Positions 1 to 11,329 of a DNA stretch of 64,000 nucleotides are shown here, piece after piece (within the stretch, counting starts at the first letter, position 1; each line of letters starts with the position of its first letter). The notes under the pieces were generated by a model that saw only the letters and a program-made list of their open reading frames with translations, was not told the DNA's origin and did no database searches. The stretch is from Rhizomys pruinosus (taxonomy: Eukaryota > Chordata > Mammalia > Rodentia > Spalacidae), in NCBI GenBank assembly GCA_009823505.1, contig VZQC01011955.1, positions 2,689,118 through 2,753,117 on the forward strand, in the 5' to 3' direction. Position numbers and translations under genes: made by a program.

Positions 1-1647
1 TTCAGGAGGGAAATCTTGGGCAGCACTCGCTCTGTGCCTCGAGCTCTCATCAACACATCTTGTGGATGAACAACACTCCCCGTAGCTGGTGTCCTGCTCT
101 ACCTCAAGGCATTGAGAGGCTAGATGGGACAATCAAGGAAATAGTGGCCACATTTGTGAGTGAATGAGGGGGCGTCTAGGCAGCCAGTTCCCATGTGCTA
201 TAAGCTGAACTTATGGGCTAAGCCCTAGAGTCCAGGGAAAAGGGGGACATGGTCCCTACCCTCATGGAGCTCAAAGGCTAGAGAGCAAAGACTGGCAAAT
301 GCCTGATTATTTCATCTGTGACCTGACGTGAGCTATTCCTGGGCCCAGCACAGCCTGTGAGCTGTGCTGCCTATTCTGTGGCTTAACATGGACTCTCGAG
401 GGCCAGCTGGCAACTTCCTCCTGGCCCTGTAGTGTGTACTTACCTTTCCCAGGCCCTTTTGGTTACTAAAATATTAAAATCAAAGTCATCTGATTCAGCT
501 CTTGCCCTAACTGAGCACTGACTCTTTGATAACTCCCTGAAGCTAATTACTCACCACCGTCCCGGCACTCCTGGCTGCTGTTTGTTTTCTCTCTCCCCTC
601 GGACAGCTAGAGAGCGAGACACGGCAGTTGCTAGTGAGCATTCCTTCAAGTCTTGAGATGCTGCTGTGACTCAGGGAGCACTTTCAAATACCAACAGTGC
701 CATCTGCGTAGACATCCTGCCACACCACTGTGTCCCTCCAAGGCTAGACTCCCCCATTTACATCTATGGCCCCTAACAGCAGGGAATGGGTCCATTCTAG
801 CTCAGAGCTTTATACAGGGCCAGGCAGGTAGACATCTAAGAATGGGGTGTTGTGTTTCATTTCTTGCTCAGTCCTATGAGCACTGGGCTGGAGCCTTGCT
901 CTGTACTGAAGTAGCAAGGGCGGGTGTGAGACCAGAACCCAGTAGGCCGTGTCTCCATCCGCCAAGGGGAGACAGACTGTGGCTTCTTCCCTCCTAAGCC
1001 ACCTCCTCGTGATCCCAGGGAATCTTTCCCAAGGAGGATATTCATGGCCTTCTCAGGAGAAACACTGAATGACTCCAGCATGGTTATTTTTCTTCCTTTT
1101 TAGTGAAATGCCACACTCCAGTGACCTCTTCAATAATAGAGCATTTTAAATACAAAAAGCCTGTCTCAGGTATTCGACTCCTGCATGGAGTCTCACGGCT
1201 AGATTGCTCCCACAAGAGCCAGCACATGGTAGTGCTTAATCATTTCCATTTTTAACCCAGGCAGGAACACTCTTCAGAGTTCAAGAGGAAGCCGAGTGGG
1301 CGCACTCTGGATTGCGGGAGGCCCGAGTGGCATCAGGAACAGGGAATCTACTAGTCAGGGGGTAGCAGATGGCCCAGCGGGAAGGAGAGACTAGCAGATG
1401 GCCTTCAATAGTTTGGATAGGGGGGAAAAAACTGGGTTTTTGATTGCAAACAAATCAGTATTAGACATATACCAAGAAGCAAAGTGACATTTGCTGCTGC
1501 CAGAGATGGGCACATCTCATGTCTCAGAGAGCCAGCCAGCAGGGACAGGCCCTCTGCTCCAAGCTGTCTTTTTCTACTTCATTTATTAACAATTATGGAT
1601 CAGGATATAGGCTCACACTTCTAGCCACTCGTCCCACACACCCTTTA

Positions 1648-1838
1648 AAAATAATGGGTCTCTTGTAGCCCAAGCTGGCCTTAAATGCACTATATATCCT
1701 TGAACTCCTACTCCTGAGGGCTGGGGTTACAGAGCTGTACACCCAGGCACACTCGGTTTTATCCAGTGCTGGGGATCAAATCCAGAAGCACCTGCCTGCT
1801 AGGAAGCTATTCTGTGGACTGAGCTATAGTCCCAGCCC
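1648..1838 (-). mobile_element. B4-type SINE (B1 part plus ID part)
   Basis: Reading the plus strand there is a degraded B1 antisense segment (tagcccaagctggcctt...) followed by an ID-like antisense segment ending gagctatagtcccagccc. B4 elements are ID-B1 composites, so this order on the minus strand is expected. The copy is old and has no clear target duplication. Confidence 0.65.
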
Positions 1839-1879
1839 AAATTTTGCAATCTTGTCCCACAAGGGACTTTTAAGGCAGC

Positions 1880-1972
1880 AAAACCATTCTATGTGATGTG
1901 CTGCTGATGGTGGACACGTAGCTATCAAAACCATTCTATATGATGTGCTGCTGATGGTGGACATATAGCTAT
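1880..1972. repeat. 47-bp tandem duplication
   Basis: Two adjacent copies (1880-1926 and 1927-1972) of a unit containing aaaaccattct, tgatgtgctgctgatggtgg and agctatc. They differ at only a few bases, so the duplication is fairly recent. It lies in Slc24a4 intron 2. Confidence 0.9.
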
Positions 1973-2005
1973 CACAACCCACAGAAAATACAACAGAGTG
2001 GATGC

Positions 2006-2013
2006 TGACGTCA
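2006..2013. promoter_or_regulatory. Palindromic CRE motif TGACGTCA
   Basis: A full palindromic cAMP-response element about 30 bp from the 47-bp tandem duplication, inside Slc24a4 intron 2. The motif is exact. Activity is unproven, and a single 8-mer can occur by chance. Confidence 0.3.
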
Positions 2014-2437
2014 ACTGTGGCCTGTGGTTAATAACCATATACCCATATTGACTAATCAGTGTGCAAATGTAACATCCTAAGGCCAGGTGTTAATAACAGG
2101 AAAAAACTACTGGGGGCGGAGAAACTATTTTCTACACAACTTTTCTTTAAACTCAAAACTGCTGTAGAAAAATAACTAATTATTGAGTGGCACACATGCT
2201 CTCTCTGGCTCTGCTTTTTGCTGGCTGGGAGGCCTTGGTCTTCTTCATCAGCATAAGAACATTAATAGGCCCTACCTAAAAAGTTCTTAGAAGAAGTAAT
2301 AGATAAAGTGTGCTCAGCAGGTGCCCAACACATAGTGGCCCCAGGGAGCCGCCACCGAGGCCTAGGTGCAGCTTACGAACTTCGATCCGTAGCTCACAGC
2401 AGCTGGCAAGGCAGGTAGGAAGTTCTGATATCTTCTT

Positions 2438-2515
2438 TGCAAAGAGATTATGTAACTTGTTCAAGGTCACATAACCAGCAAGTAAGCTGGGATTCAAACC
2501 ATTATCTCCAAGAAA
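2438..2515 (+). mobile_element. MIR SINE fragment
   Basis: Contains the MIR signature order: taacttgttcaaggtcaca, then agcaagtaagctgggattcaaacc. An ancient mammalian repeat. Confidence 0.65.
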
Positions 2516-4508
2516 GGCAGATGCAAGCCTATGGGAAATCTTTGTGCCTACCCAGTGCCACCTCATTTTGTTTAATATAAGGGAGAGAGAGATGGAAGAA
2601 AGCCCCAAACGCTAGCAGGCGGGATCTTGGTATTGCGGAGATTAGAATCCAGATCTCAGCCTCCCAAGCCACTTAACCCACTTGATCCCCCTTTTAACCT
2701 CCCTGGAACAGAAAAGAGTGGGTACACAGATGACAGGTGCCTGTCTTCCTCAGCCTCCACTTGTGATCAGGTGGTGGCTCTGCTAGGCTGCTGTGCTGAA
2801 GTGGGAGTTGACACATTCCCCCCAGAAACCACCTAGCCCAGCGAAGCCCTTCCACAGGCCCTGCTGTCCAGGACAGGTGCTGACTGAGATCTCCCCATCC
2901 ACCTTACTGTGCTTGCTTCTTGTCTTTTTTCCTTTCTGGATCTGCCTTTATGTAACAACTCTAAAACCTGGGACTTGCTGCTTGTCTCTCAAGCCTGCTG
3001 AGGCACCACCTAAAGGCATTCGTTCAGAATCCAGACGCCTCGCCTATAGTCTGCACCCACTTGTCCTGGGGTACTTTTTTGCAGCTCGGGTCTCCTCCTT
3101 CTCCTTCTCCTCCCCTTCATTCCTCATGCTTTTTGCACCTCTGCCTCCTTCACGGGGTGTCTGAGAGAGCTGCCGCTGGGGTACCCAACCAAGGATATCA
3201 TCACCTCCTACCCAGCCAAAGTGCCAGCTCCTGTTGTGGGGCTACACTCACCCTCACCCATTCTGCCCGTTCTCCACCACAACCGCTTCTATCTCCACCC
3301 AGTATATAACAAAAAGCACAAGTAGCCCTGAAGCAAGTTGATCATAAAGCATCCTCCAACAAATGCCTGTGTCAGTCCCTCTGCTCCCCGAAATGTTACA
3401 AGCCCCCTTTATCTTCAGATGGCCTCAACCTTGTCATCAGCTTCTGCCCAGCCTTCCTTCCATAGACACAGGCATTGGAGAATGCAGGTTTGCAACAAGG
3501 ATACCCCAACATAATAATGCATATCCTATAGGAGGACCAAAATCCCCCTGAAATGAGAGGAGCAAACTAAACTCCGCCTTCTCCATCTTCTTTCAAAGAT
3601 GGCACACGTGCAACATGGAAGAAGGTGATGCACTCACTGGATCGCACATGTGGGGTAGGTTGGGATAGCATAAGAGTCGGGAAGCCTTGCTCCTCCATTA
3701 AACAATGCAAATGGAAAGTAAGCCTGTCAAGACACAGCAGTTTTTTATGTAGAAGTTATACAAGATACACCATCCTCAGAATCCACCCAAAATAAGACGT
3801 ATCAAGAAAATTTTGTTTCCAAAAGACAAAAGAATCAATGTTTGCTGAGATGTTCAGCTGTCGATTCACCCTCACAAAGCTCCATCCACAAATAGATTTC
3901 CAGCCCCTGTTACACCCAGCTTTGCCTCAACAGCAGAGTGAGCAGATCAGAAAATAATGATGAAAACCTAAGTGTAGAGCTGAGAGTGTATTGTGTTCTA
4001 AGGGCTGACAGGTGATAATGCACGGAATCCCAGCAAGCCTGTGGAGCAGATGTAATCCCTGCCCCTGGATCCCATGCTACAGAAGGGAAAACATCAACTA
4101 GCCTTTCACCCTGTGCACACTAGAGAAGAGAGCAATGTAACTGTGGACAGAGCGGATACCTGGGAGGGGCTGAAACAAGATGTCATGACAGCTGGTGACT
4201 TGAAGGTCTACTTTGGATTGGGTGACAGAGACAACCTTTGGGTGTGATGGCAAAAAGCAGAAACCCACCATGGGAGATCAGGACAGAGAAGTCACCATCC
4301 CAGAACCCCAAAAGTCGCCATGCAATGCCCCTGTCACTGGTCCTGATTTCCAGTTCAGGGCTGGACCTGGGCATCTGCATTCCTCAGAGTCCTGTCACCT
4401 ACCATGCTGTGTCTCTTTCCTGGAGGTCAGGGTTGAAAAGAACCTCAGCTATCTTTAAACACACCAGTTGTCACTGTCAAGAAAGGCCTGGAAATTCACT
4501 GGTTTCTT

Positions 4509-4753
4509 TTTTTTTTTTTAATTTTATTTATTTCTATATGTGTATGAATGTACTGTCTGCATGCAGGTTTGTGCACCCGTGTCGTGCAATGCCGCGGAGG
4601 TCAGAAAAGGGCGTCAGATTCCCCTGGAACTGGAGTTCTCCTGGAATTGGAGTTTCGGACGGTTCTCGGCCGCCATGTGGGTGCTGGGGATCGAACCCGG
4701 GTCCTCTGTAAGAGCGGTCGGCGCTCTTAACCGCTAGGCCATCTCTCCAGCCC
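4509..4753 (-). mobile_element. B2-family SINE, young CpG-rich copy
   Basis: Reverse-complement B2: T-rich A-tail complement at the left, tRNA-like head (ggctggagagatggcctagcg on the minus strand) at the right. Flanked by a perfect 13-bp target duplication, tcactggtttctt, at 4496-4508 and 4754-4766. Retained CpGs and the perfect duplication indicate recent insertion. It shows the internal duplication ccaattccaggagaactccagttccagg typical of this genome's B2. Confidence 0.95.
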
Positions 4754-4924
4754 TCACTGGTTTCTTATATAGACCAAATGGGCCCTAATTCTTAGGTTGA
4801 TGCCCTAATCCCACCTATATGATAGTATTTGGAGGTGATGCCTTTGTATTATGAGATGGAAATTCATGTTAAATGAGATCATGACTGTGGGGTTTCCATG
4901 ATGGGATCAGTAGCCTTATAAGAA

Positions 4925-5025
4925 GAGCCTGCCTTTAATCCCAGCACTCAGGAAGCAGAGGCAGGCAGGCCTGGTCTATACAGGGAGTTCCAGACCATCT
5001 GGAGCTATAGGTTGACCTTGTCTCA
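4925..5025 (+). mobile_element. B1 SINE inserted in the MLT1-like LTR
   Basis: Has tttaatcccagcactcaggaagcagaggcagg followed by ctggtctatacagggagttcc and a degenerate ccttgtctc end. Its A-tail position is now the long GGA/GAA repeat that follows. Confidence 0.8.
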
Positions 5026-5241
5026 AAAGAGGAGGAGGAGGAGGAAAAGGAGGAGGAGGAGGAGGAAGAAGAAGAAGAGGAAAAAGAAAAGGAAGAAAGG
5101 AGGAAGAGGATGAGGAGGAGAAGGATGAAGAGGAGGAGGAGAAAGAAGAGGAGGAGGATGAGGAGGAGAAGGAAGAGGAAGAAGGATGAGGAGGTGGAGG
5201 AGGAGGAGAAAGAGGAGGAGGAGAAAGAGGAGGAGGAGAGA
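5026..5241 (+). repeat. Purine-rich (GGA/GAA)n microsatellite
   Basis: Almost uninterrupted G/A over about 215 bp of irregular gag, gga and gaa triplets, starting where the B1 A-tail should be. It accounts for the long serine- or glutamate-rich open frames here, which are not genes. Confidence 0.95.
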
Positions 5242-5719
5242 CCTCAAACCCTTTCTCTCTACCACGTGAACATGTAAGCAAGAAGGCAGCGATCTCCAAT
5301 CAGGCAGAGTTCTCACCAAATACCAGGGCCATCAGCACCTTTATCTTCCCAGCCTCCAGAACTGTGAGAAAGCAGCCATTAAACTAACAAGCCTAAGGTA
5401 TTTTGTAGCAGCCAGAGCTAAGATCCAAGGGTCTTAAGGTCTCTGTGGCTCCTCCCTGCACACAGTGACCCACTGGCTTCTGTATTGCTTACTCTGCAGA
5501 CTGTACTGTACAAAGAAATATCTAAGGCTTAGTTAGAAGCCAGGTCATGCCCTCTCAATGTGTGGAGATAAATCATGTATTTTCTATAGACATCACTGGC
5601 CAAAATGAAGAATATTTTTCTTTCCCTACATGAAATATAAGAAAAAAAATAAATATTCAGGAAAATTACTATGTTAAGCCAAGTCTTAGTTTTTGTTAAA
5701 CATTCAAAAAACAATTTTT

Positions 5720-5792
5720 CAGTGTAGGGAATCGAAGCCAGAGTCTTGTGCATGATAGGCAAGCCTCTACCAGTAAGCCATGCCCCCAGCCC
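5720..5792 (-). mobile_element. ID SINE (BC1-like, tRNA-Ala derived)
   Basis: The plus strand reads agtgtagggaatcgaagcc, cttgtgcatgataggcaagc and gtaagccatgcccccagccc, the complement of the ID head with its A- and B-box region. Confidence 0.75.
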
Positions 5793-6039
5793 AGCGTGCC
5801 AATACTGATCAAACCCCTACCTACCAAGTGTCTAGCAGTGTCTTAGGGACTGCTCCTTGGCCTTTGGTTCAGTGAATCACTGGGAACTTCATTAGGATAC
5901 AGATTCTGATTCAACAGGAAGGAAGGCTAAACTGCATTCCTAATGGACCTCTGCTGGTACCCTGCATTGAGCCTCAGGGCCCTAGCCCTGAGCACATCAA
6001 CAACTTCTACCTTTAAAATCATGGGCTCTCATGCTATCC

Positions 6040-6065
6040 AAAACAAACAAACAAACAAACAAACA
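6040..6065. repeat. (CAAA)n microsatellite
   Basis: About six uninterrupted caaa units. Confidence 0.9.
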
Positions 6066-6723
6066 ATGAGAAAATGTTATCTATAAGGCTCTTGAGATGG
6101 TCAACGTGACAGCAGGTGGTGAGGTGGTGCTCAAGGGCAGGAGATACCTGTTACTTCAGATTTCAACACATCATTAGTGATAAAGGGGTAACTGGACTAG
6201 GCTGACATTTAAGCTGAAATATAAACAATAGGATCAGAACATCACCACAAAGACAAAGAGAAAGAACCCAGGCAGAGCAAAGAGCCCATTTCCACACAGA
6301 GTCTTCCAGGAGGACCCAAGCAGGGCCCTGTTCATGTCTGGAAGAAACAAGGTCACTCCTCAGCCTGCAGAAGGCCTGGGGAATACAGCTAGCCTGTCTC
6401 CTGAGCCCTTTGGAAGCTATGAGCTAAGTGTGATGAATGCCTGAGCGTGGGAGCCTATACACAGTTGGACTCTTAAAGCTCCATCGGCAGCTTCCTTAAA
6501 GAACTCACCTGGGAAAGCAGCAGGACTGGCCCTCAGTTAACAAAAGGAGAATCCTTAAGAAAATGTAAGAACCCAAGATCCCTTGGGGAGAAAGTCCATC
6601 AGAAGAGGAAAAGAGAGGCAGCACTGATACACCTCTGAACTTCTAACTTGGAGCCTCAGTCCATCTTTATCACAGCAGCGACCCAGGATGAGAACCTTAG
6701 ACAAATACCTACTTGCTAAGTCC

Positions 6724-6910
6724 CCAGCCACACTGACCCCCAGGTACCCAGACACACTGACCCCCAGGTGCCCAGACACACTGTTCCCCAGGTGCCCAGA
6801 CACATTGACACCCCCAGGTATCTAGGTACTCCAACCCCTTAGGTTCCTAGCCACATCAACCCTCAGGTGCCCAGACATTACCACCCCAAGTGCCCAACCA
6901 TAGCAACTCC
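6724..6910. repeat. 24-bp minisatellite, decaying
   Basis: Unit approximately gcccagacacactgacccccaggt. The first three units are nearly identical with a 24-bp period; later units drift in length and sequence but keep ccaggtgcccag. It lies in Slc24a4 intron 2. Confidence 0.85.
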
Positions 6911-8399
6911 CAGGTAGAATTCTGGAGCTTGGGGTGACCATTCACTCTTTCCAACTGCTGAGCCTGTAACCAAGATCTGAGCCAGCCCAGGCAAAGCCCA
7001 GCACTTGCCTGTCCCAGTCAGTTGACTTAGGGTAATCATGTGGCTAAGTCAACCGAAGCCAACAGAACCTACTCAGAGTTCAGCACATTCTTCGTAACAT
7101 TTGGAGCCTGGGAGGACACATGGACAGCCCTTTGGTAATGATCTTTCCAGGCTAAACACTTGGCATTACAGGCACCTTTTAACCTCTGGTCCCACTCTTC
7201 CAGCTAGCAAGTCAATCATTTCCCTTGTTTGCTAAACTCAATTTGGGAAGGTTTCTATCACTGAAACCGATGTCAGCCTCATCTATACCCATAGCTACCC
7301 AGAACCTCAGCAGGCCAGTTCTCTCTCATACGTGCACTAGAAATGCCTGGATGCTGACTCGAGACCTCTGCAGTCCCTCATTGCTTTCCTGGGTCAAGAG
7401 CTGGTCTTTTCTACTTGGTTTTAAGCTGCCTGTTTCTTGAAACCTGCTTAGACTCTGCAGCCTGTCTCCACAATAGAGCTGACATACAATAGCAGAGGCT
7501 TGCAAAGTGGAGAGAGGGTGGACTCGCTCATGTGCTAGAAACAAGGACACTGGAGAGGCAGCCAGCCTCTACCTGACCTGGGAAGAGACCAAGGCTGGCA
7601 GAGTGGGAAGGGCAGGGAGCTGGAGGCCAGATGACACAGGGATGCTCCTGTGGGTCCAGAGGTCTTTGGAAGCCACTAAACTGGCCTTTATAAAAGCACC
7701 TTGAAGACTGCAATACGTCATACATCAAAATGTGCTTTCATTCCACCATTCCGCCGGTATTCCCTGAGGCCTCTCTATCTGCCAACCTCCACTGTGGAAA
7801 GAATCAGCACGAAGCGTAATGTGTCAATTACTGCTAATATGGCTGGCTTCCGGCATTTTCCCCTCTGTGAGAAGACAAGGTCAGACCTTCCCACAAGACA
7901 GGACATGCTGCTTTAAAATCTATGGAACACGTTTTGAACAGACACTGTGTTGAAAATATGGGAGCCACTATGGGGCACAGGAGAACTCTAGCATTAGAAG
8001 TGGGATCCTGTCTAAGCCAACATGCCAATTCCAGTGGTGTCAGGTCCCTGGGGTGACAGAATGGGTCCATGCTCCCTGTCCCTGGCCTTACACACATTAA
8101 CAATTATGAGCCAACACCCGTTGGCAGAAGTCAGGGCGACCTACAGACTCATCTCCCCAGACAAGGAAGATGTGCTGAGGATGTGAATGATGTCTCAGCC
8201 TTCATAAACACGAGAATCAAAGAAACAGCCTAGCACATAGACCTGGGCTCCAAAGTCAGCTTCGGCACCTGTCTACCTCCGATCTCTCCTAACCTAAAAA
8301 GTGGGGACACTGTCAACCAAGGCTGACCAATGACAGAAGCCATGAGCGCTCATCCAGCTCCCTTCTTTGCTGTGGGGTGCCATCTCCTTCCATACATTG

Positions 8400-8525
8400 C
8401 CTCTTGTAACACCTTACCAGATTTTTCCAACAACTCAGAGCGGGCAAGTGTTATTCTGACCATTTCACAGATAAAAACACAGAAACCCCAGAAGATTATG
8501 TAACTTGTCCAGAAACTCAGTAGAA
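8400..8525 (+). mobile_element. MIR SINE fragment
   Basis: Contains tgaccatttcacagata followed by gattatgtaacttgtccagaaactcag, in the order found in MIR. Old and diverged. Confidence 0.55.
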
Positions 8526-9313
8526 AACCTATCTATAACAAAACTGATTTCCCTCGAGGATTTTTGAAAACATCATCCTACCGGATTCTCCTTCCGAAGA
8601 CCCCAAGAGATAATGGACCCAGAGTAAATGCCTAGACCTGTTCTGGACAGTTTCTACATGCCTGCCACTAGCAGGTAGATTCTCTACTCCTGAGAATTTT
8701 GTCACTGCTGTAAGTGAAGCTTGCCAACGGTGGAAGAATAAACCATCTATCTGCATGGGATCCCTATCACCCCTAAGCCCCTAGAGAAGAACATCGAAAC
8801 TACTTTCCAAGACAACCTGAACCCACTTACAGCGGCGGAACGATGCCTCAGGGACTTCCACTCCAGCAACCCAGAGTCCTCCCTTTCAGTAGTCTGGAGT
8901 GCTCCCACATTGGTAGGTTATCCCATAACAACACCTAGTGAAAACTATGGACTTTCTGTCCCAAGGGTACCATCAAATGCACACATTCAACAAAGGAGAT
9001 GTCAGACACCAGCGAAAGCCCACAGAATTGAGAGAGCAGGGAAACACGTTGCCCTTATGAACACACAGTAAGAACAAAAGATAAATGTCTTTAAAGTCTT
9101 GAATGTGACCTTCATAGTTGCTGGATAAAGAAAGCACTTGTGTTGCTAAGCAGCGTGCCTGATGAATGTCTGTAAGTTTCCTTGCAACACCAAAGCTACC
9201 CTTTCTCATTCAAGTTCCTAAGACTGTCTTTCCCAGCACTGGCTAGAACTGTCCACACAAGCACCAAAACCCAGGCTGGGCCAAATGCCTTTAGGAGAGG
9301 CGACACTACTTAC

Positions 9314-9424
9314 CAGGATCTGTGCAGTTTTTAGATGGCTGAGTCCCATTCATTGGAGCCATCAACTTCCGATTTCGCCACGCATCTGGCAGAGTGCGTT
9401 TGCTAGCAGAAGCTGTTTTATGCC
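9314..9424 (-). CDS. Slc24a4: Slc24a4 coding exon 2: NCKX4 N-terminal extracellular segment
   Basis: On the minus strand this 111-bp exon follows the acceptor ccaatacag and precedes the donor gtaagt. It encodes residues 44 (shared codon) to 80, including HKTASASKR, WRNRKLMAP and KNCTDP, which I recognise as the NCKX4 region between the cleavable signal or anchor and the first exchanger transmembrane repeat. Two N-glycosylation sequons are visible: NGT at 69-71 and NCT at 76-78. Both boundaries are phase 1, matching exon 1, and there is no stop. NCKX4 exchanges extracellular Na+ for intracellular Ca2+ plus K+ at the plasma membrane. In mammals it is tied to enamel maturation and to ending olfactory responses. 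The close paralogue NCKX3 has a clearly different N-terminus, so confusion is unlikely. The rest of the protein lies beyond the left edge. Confidence 0.95.
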
Positions 9425-9834
9425 CTGTATTGGAAAACAAGTCACAGATACCATTTAGGTCAATGTGATTCCTACATTCGCAAAATGACCTTACATTTGT
9501 GCATCTAGCTACATCAGTAACAGCCAGGTTTGGGTATTTACAGCCACCTGTAGGGAGTGATACAGTGATTGGAAGTGGGCTATCACCTGCTTACACACAG
9601 TAGCCTGCTTCCTGAATCTAATCCATTGTTTCAGGCAGAGCACTGTGTGATCTGATTTTGGACAGGACTGAGCTGGTCACAGGCCCTCACAGGTGCAAGG
9701 AAGGGTCTAGTTAAGAGCATTAAGTACTGTTTCAGTAAACTCACTCTGGTGGCTCCTACCAATGGAGGTACAGTTCCTGAGGTCAGGCAGGTGGATGATG
9801 ACGCATGGTCAGGCCTTTGCACACCTGACTATCC

Positions 9835-9985
9835 CCACACACCACCTAAGGATCTTGTTCAAATGCAGCTCGGATTCAGTAGGTCCAAGGTGGAACTTGG
9901 GGTTCTGTACATATATAATAAGCATCCTGGTCCTATGGATGCTGCCAGTCCAGGGACCACATGGGAGAAGCCATGGATGTCTCCC
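9835..9985 (+). mobile_element. MER20/MER3-type hAT DNA transposon fossil
   Basis: Shows the order cacctaaggatcttgttcaaatgcag, gattcagtaggtcc, ggggttctg, then gctgccagtccagggaccacatggga, as in the short non-autonomous hAT-Charlie MER elements. Old and diverged; exact family not certain. Confidence 0.6.
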
Positions 9986-10480
9986 AGCAGAAAGTTAAAA
10001 CACCTGAAACTGATTCCTGATCCAGCAAATAAAATGGTTCTCACTTTAAAGTATTCATTTACCTCTCCTGATGCCCAATGCCTACACTGTCTCTCTCAAC
10101 CGGTAATAATATCCCTTCCAGAACGCTGACACCTCACGGCCTCTAAACATTTTCGTTATTTATGGTGAAGTGGGGGAAAGAGACCCATTTACTTGCCTAG
10201 TTGCAAAGCCCAAGGTAAAAAGATGATCAAAATAAACTTTCTGGGTTTCTTTGGAAATGAGTCACTTTTAAGCCCTTTATCCCCAAATCACAGTTTGGTG
10301 TTTCTTTCTAAGTTGAATCAAGTTTCATTTGCTTTTCACATGCTACAATAAATGTCTCTAAATGGTCCCAAGACACTACGAAAAAGCCTTTCTAACCACT
10401 CAAAGAGGTGCCAGCCACCTGTTTATGCCCCCCCCACCTCGGTGGGTAAATTGCCAGCATTTGTTTCTTACAGCAAAAAT

Positions 10481-10482
10481 GA

Positions 10483-10577
<95 letters not shown>
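10481..10577 (+). repeat. (GAAA)n microsatellite
   Basis: About 97 bp of gaaa units with one interruption (gaagaaag). No SINE body is recognisable just upstream. In Slc24a4 intron 1, about 750 bp from exon 1. Confidence 0.95.
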
Positions 10578-11329
10578 GTTCACAGCATCTAATTCTGGAA
10601 TAGTGGGGCAAATGAAGAGTAAAGTTGACCTCAAATCCTCCCACCCCCAAATTGATATTTTGCAAGTTTCTTCCCTTTCCTATTCTGCCTGAAATTTACA
10701 TTTCTTAAACTCCCAGATCCTGTCTGCTTGGAGGGACATGGACCACAGCTCTCCTTCCGCGGGCATAGAGCGGAGTTGAGAAGAGATGCTGGAACATGGC
10801 AGCAATCTTCCGCGGGGACAGACTGCATCAATCCCTTTAGGGTTTGGGGAAGGCGCGTCAGAACACCCAGGCCACTAGTTTGAACAAGAGCAGGAGCGAG
10901 GGGAGAGCAAAGACCCAGTCTGTGAGTCTGGGTCTTTGAGGGACGTGGAACACCATCCTTGCAGTTCTGAAGAATAGGAAAGTGGAGCCCTCAGTTTCAC
11001 CCCCAAATAAGAGAATCTACACCCCACCCCACCCCCACCCCCACCCCCGGGAGCGCCGGCCGCTGCGCTGCCCACTGCCCGCGCACTCTAGGGACAGAGG
11101 CGGTACAGGCTTCCGTCTCACTAACTCACACCTACAGCCGAGTCTCCAGGGGCAGCGAGCAGCTCAGTGGAACCAGTGCCACAAACCCGCGCCGCGGCTC
11201 ACCCTCCTGGGTGCGCGCTGCGAGGCTGGGAGAGAACCAAAGGAACCCTGGGGACCAGTTTGACAAGGACTGAGCGGGAGCTCAAGGCCCCCAACTCCTC
11301 GGGTGGAGAGTATCCTTCCCAGCACCTAC

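Larger units (their letters stand above)
4775..5415 (+). mobile_element. MLT1-like MaLR LTR, interrupted
   Basis: The left part (4775-4924) has the MLT1-type order: gatgccctaatcccac, tatttggaggtgatgcc, and ccttataagaagag. The right part (5242-5415) resumes with accacgtgaacatgtaagcaagaaggcag, cccagcctccagaactgtgag and ggtattttgtagcagccagagctaaga. A B1 and an expanded purine repeat (4925-5241) split it. Confidence 0.75.
1..9313 (-). other. Slc24a4: Slc24a4 intron 2 (partial, runs off left edge)
   Basis: Lies 3' of coding exon 2 on the minus strand. The donor at 9308-9313 reads gtaagt on that strand. No sequence encoding the next NCKX4 segment (the first exchanger repeat) was found on the minus strand down to base 1, so exon 3 lies outside the window. 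A long second intron fits the large size of this gene in other mammals (general knowledge). Besides the repeats listed separately, the stretches 1-1640, 2520-3980, 5800-6720 and 6910-8210 look single-copy, with no gene or RNA that I recognise. A weak MIR-like piece sits near 3985-4100, another MIR-like tract near 8220-8330, and a weak MER20-like piece near 5850-5965. Confidence 0.85.
9425..11329 (-). other. Slc24a4: Slc24a4 intron 1
   Basis: A 1905-bp intron between coding exons 1 and 2, with gt...ag ends on the minus strand (gtaggt donor at 11324-11329; acceptor cag at 9425-9427 after a short pyrimidine tract). It contains a MER-type DNA transposon fossil and a (GAAA)n tract, listed separately. 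The remainder has no recognised element. Confidence 0.9.

Noticed and set aside
4540..4737. A recurring 60-66 residue reading frame (MYCLHAGLCTRVVQC...) seen in many places
   Set aside because: It is the translation of antisense B2 SINEs, repeated wherever a young B2 lies; not a gene family.
1..9313. Search for Slc24a4 exon 3 (first exchanger repeat)
   Set aside because: No minus-strand segment with the expected conserved membrane-segment coding and splice sites was seen, so the exon is taken to lie outside the window.
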